This document shows, in pieces, positions 61,976 through 64,000 of a stretch of DNA of 64,000 nucleotides. Made by a program: the position numbers and the translations under genes. The stretch's first letter is position 1. Every line of letters starts with the position of its first letter. The notes beneath the pieces are model-generated. The model made no database searches. It had not been told where the DNA came from and saw only the letters and a list, made by a program, of their open reading frames with translations. The stretch lies in assembly GCF_902825225.1 (NCBI RefSeq), contig NZ_CADEAK010000003.1, forward strand, positions 147,284-211,283. The letters run 5' to 3'. Source of the DNA: Bartonella vinsonii subsp. berkhoffii ATCC 51672 (GTDB lineage: Bacteria > Pseudomonadota > Alphaproteobacteria > Rhizobiales > Rhizobiaceae).

Positions 61976-62248
61976 TTAAGGAAAGCGATTGTTTTTCCCT
62001 CCTGCCCCATCAATGTTTTTTGTCCTCGCTTCATCAGTAATGATGATAGTGCTGTTGCTGATAGCGGATTTGGGTTCCTCTTCCACTAAATCCTGCGCTT
62101 TGGCATAATCTAAAGCATTCTTAACGACATTTTTAATGATGTCGTATGTGTTCTGTTGCTTATGAAGTAACAAGCCGGCACCATGATTATATTTGCCAGT
62201 CCCCAATATTGCGACAGCCCTTGCATTAAGACGATTCATCAAAGGCAT
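61976..62248 (-). pseudogene. truncated phage integrase fused to foreign tail
   Basis: 90-codon frame. Residues 1-33 (NRLNARAVAILGTGKYNHG and LLLHKQQN) read like the N-terminal arm domain (DUF4102 type) of P4-like tyrosine recombinases; from residue 34 the sequence changes to an unrelated helical segment (IIKNVVKNALDYAKAQDLVEEE), so catalytic residues are missing. AAAGGAG precedes the ATG. This looks like a deletion fusion left by a lost element. Confidence 0.55.
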
Positions 62249-62726
62249 TTTTACTCCTTTCTAAACGGTTTTTTACCCACACATCAGCCCCGTTTGTGAT
62301 GTGCAAGCAATTGATTGTAATTGATTCAAGATGAGATGAGAAAATCTTACAATATTCGGGGGGCTAATTCAACATGCAAAACGATAAATTATGATTATAA
62401 ATCAATACTTTGTAGCAAAGTACAATCACCAGAACCACTAACCCCTTGGCTTCTGGCTTTAGCATCAGCACTGTTGGTAATATCAGCAGCTGTGATGCTT
62501 CAAATAGTCAGGCTGTTTTTTCTGCTTGAGCTGTGCTGCAATAAGTCTCCCAATCAGTATTGTTTTGTCTTTTACAGTAATGTCAAAACTTTCATCTCAG
62601 CTTTGCCCCCTAATTACTCCACAAGGCTGCTATAATAACTGGAAAATTTATTCTTTTGGAAGGAGAGATTTTTGATGCTGCATCAGCCTTTTCCCACCAT
62701 TATAACCGAGTGAAACTAATTTCTGC

Positions 62727-62875
62727 TTAACTAGATGCTTGCCCCGTAGCATTGCAGCTGGTGATCGTAAAATCATCCTCTACATCCATTTTTACATGTT
62801 TACCAAAACCATTTCCCCAGCCAGTGTGGTGTTTTTCCCACTGTTGGTGTCGACAAATGCTCGTACAAATGCAAT
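62727..62875 (-). pseudogene. second FHA-like relic
   Basis: Minus-strand fragments FVDTNSGKNTTLAGEMV and, after a frame change, VKMDVEDDFTITSCNATGQAS parallel the relic at 11427-11618 (YTNRGTDTILDGAMISG and VKMSVGGDFIIT). Both fit the haemagglutinin-repeat pattern of FHA-like adhesins. The 62320-62620 stretch (ITAADITNSADAKARSQG) may be further 3' remains. Confidence 0.45.
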
Positions 62876-62889
62876 GCCATCTCTCAAGC

Positions 62890-63276
62890 AATGGAAAAGA
62901 TTTTAACTGAGTTGGACAAGAAAAATATTGTAGAGGAATCAAAAGACCTTAAAGAATTCTATGGCAGTATAAAATTATTTTTCTTCTGGTATTACCGAAC
63001 CTCATGCAAGATAAAATCTCATTATCAAGCTTTATGAAAGTTTTTTTCTAAGGCATTTAAAAAGACAACTGATAAACTTGAGATTGTTTAACCCCTGTTG
63101 AGGTTGTGGATTTTATTATTCGTTCTGTTGATGAGATTTTACGAAAGAAATTTGCAAAAAGCTTGAGATCACGTGGTATTTCTATTCTTGTCAAAGAAGG
63201 TTTAACCTATTTCGTGAGACATGGAATAATGCAGCGGGAATTTAAAACAGCCCATGGAGTGAGATTGAGAAAATGA
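62890..63276 (+). pseudogene. relic of a type ISP restriction-modification / helicase-like protein
   Basis: The plus strand gives MEKILTELDKKNIVEESKDL, then SSGITEPHARQ, then KLYESFFSKAFKKTTDKLEI, and TPVEVVDFIIRSVDEILRKK followed by FAKSLRSRGISIL, each after a frame change or stop. Together they follow the linear order of the segment before the methyltransferase domain in type ISP-like proteins (ELYDKFF...LGIVYTPVEVVDFIIHSV...LKKEFG). The FTGTGTF motif is missing. A gene relic with at least two frameshifts. Confidence 0.5.
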
Positions 63277-63611
63277 GTAGTAACACGCACAGCAAATGCT
63301 GGTGCTATAATTTTACAAATGAAAGTGCTTTTTAGCTGAACAAAAGATAAAATGGTGTCACTTTATATTAAAAGGGCGGATAGAAAACGACTTGCAATAG
63401 AAGCAATCGAAAAAGTCAAGGATAGGTGAAAAATAAGTTAAAAGAATCAATGGAACCAAAATTCTTGAACTTTTATATAACCTATTGATTTAATTAAGTA
63501 TTGGCTGGGGTACTTGAATTCGAATCTTAAATTTAATTGCAATAACATATTGATTTTATTTATATTTTTTAAGGTTAGGGACCATATAATGAGGTGCGGG
63601 AATAGGATTTC
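63277..63611. other. spacer at right end
   Basis: No intact gene. A 25-codon fragment near 63350-63430 (SLYIKRADRKRLAIEAIEKV) looks coding-like on the plus strand, but it has no start with an RBS and no neighbours in frame. Confidence 0.3.
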
Positions 63612-63893
63612 CTAACACTTCTCCACAACACGAACGTTTTTTGGGCTTCTCTCTTCTCTAATCCCTTCTAATATTCCTTTGAATGATTCCAAATCCTGTT
63701 GTGAAAAAATCTTTAAAAGTCTTATAAACATGCCAATAGTTTCACGACACAAGGGATCAGAAGATTTGATGGTAAAACTATCGCGACAAGCATCCGATTC
63801 TGTCCTTAAACGGGCGGCTGCCTCTTGATCTAAAGCGTAAAGTTTTCTGATTCTAGCAAAAATTTTTAAAATCTCTAATTCTTTGAGAACCAT
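63612..63893 (-). CDS. small hypothetical protein
   Basis: 93 residues from the ATG at 63893, all-helical in appearance, charged (RIRKLYALDQEAAARLRTES), with Cys residues in DACRD, PLCRE and at the very end (VEKC). No export signal. It overlaps the end of the next small frame upstream by 19 bases, so the two may be coupled. The frame stays open upstream, but that part overlaps the neighbour in another frame. No family recognised. Confidence 0.5.
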   Translation of the reverse strand: MVLKELEILKIFARIRKLYALDQEAAARLRTESDACRDSFTIKSSDPLCRETIGMFIRLLKIFSQQDLESFKGILEGIREERSPKNVRVVEKC

Positions 63894-64000
63894 TGTTTTA
63901 AATGTGCAAAAACATTGTCTATCGCATCCATGAGGCGGGCAAAATCGAGGATCAACAAAAAGAGAAAAAAAGCTATCCACTTCATCAAGCGAGACATCAT
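63875..64000 (-). CDS. small membrane protein, possibly 5'-partial
   Basis: 41 residues from the ATG-ATG at the window edge, with a hydrophobic helix (LMKWIAFFLFLLILDFARL) after a few polar residues and the ending HLKQWFSKN. The start may lie outside the window. Overlap with the next gene suggests an operon. Function unknown; a holin-like or toxin-like small protein is imaginable but unsupported. Confidence 0.4.
   Translation of the reverse strand: MMSRLMKWIAFFLFLLILDFARLMDAIDNVFAHLKQWFSKN

Noticed and set aside
62321..62635. 104-codon plus-strand frame
   Set aside because: The opposite strand reads more like coding remains (ITAADITNSADAKARSQG), and the plus frame has no credible start signal.

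Overview
The window is a low-GC (by eye well under 40%) alphaproteobacterial chromosome segment that I assign to the genus Bartonella. The basis is Rhizobiales-type gene order (ccmI-ccmE-ccmF-ccmH beside feuP-feuQ; rpiA-DUF2059-gor; comEC-gltX-gltA; rpsB-tsf-pyrH-frr then cdsA-rseP-bamA-lpxD-fabZ-lpxA-lpxI-lpxB; clpS-clpA; eipB-ridA), compact gene content, AT-rich spacers holding gene relics, and remnants of filamentous-haemagglutinin-like genes. I cannot fix the species from the sequence alone.

Layout. 1-6.5 kb (minus): cytochrome c maturation genes ccmI(short)-ccmE-ccmF-ccmH downstream of a FeuN-like/FeuP/FeuQ two-component module. 6.8-11.2 kb (plus): a bifunctional penicillin-binding protein coupled to DUF1214 and DUF1254 membrane proteins, then a DUF1499 protein. 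11.2-16.9 kb: an FHA-like relic, a ProY/HutT-type amino acid permease, a broken small membrane-protein gene, an isolated hutH, about 1 kb of AT-rich spacer and a tRNA-Arg(CCG). 17-31.4 kb: nadK and rhlE (plus); gltX, nadE, class II DAHP synthase, gor, DUF2059 and rpiA (minus); comEC (minus) divergent from a second gltX (plus). 31.9-37.8 kb: gltA, then a polar amino acid ABC importer with two tandem, nearly identical binding-protein genes, two permeases and an ATPase. 37.8-50.9 kb (minus): translation and envelope biogenesis block rpsB, tsf, pyrH, frr, cdsA, rseP, bamA, lpxD, fabZ, lpxA, lpxI, lpxB; a 0.74-kb gap replaces uppS, which commonly sits between frr and cdsA. 51-57.6 kb: eipB, ridA, HIT protein, clpS-clpA, a D-alanyl-D-alanine carboxypeptidase with a SPOR domain and a small unknown gene. 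57.6-64 kb: sdaA and a nitroreductase set among decayed DNA: a possible transposase relic, a truncated integrase, phage-like fragments, an FHA-like fragment and a fragment resembling a type ISP restriction-modification protein, ending in two small overlapping unknown genes at the edge.

Functionally the core of the window builds the envelope: lipid A (LpxA, D, I, B), outer-membrane proteins (BamA), phospholipid (CdsA), peptidoglycan (PBP1-type and DacA-type enzymes), regulated proteolysis (RseP, ClpAS) and periplasmic stability (EipB). Around it lie cofactor and redox genes (NadK, NadE, Gor), amino acid uptake and catabolism (ABC importer, permease, HutH, SdaA) and two GluRS genes, the latter consistent with indirect Gln-tRNA synthesis.

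Nothing in the window is convincingly a new defence or mobile system. The observations most worth testing are the sequence-homogenised binding-protein duplication, a terminator-like leader before rpsB, the uppS gap with a perfect 17-bp inverted repeat, the half-length CcmI, the FeuN-like gene, and the relics of FHA and type ISP genes.
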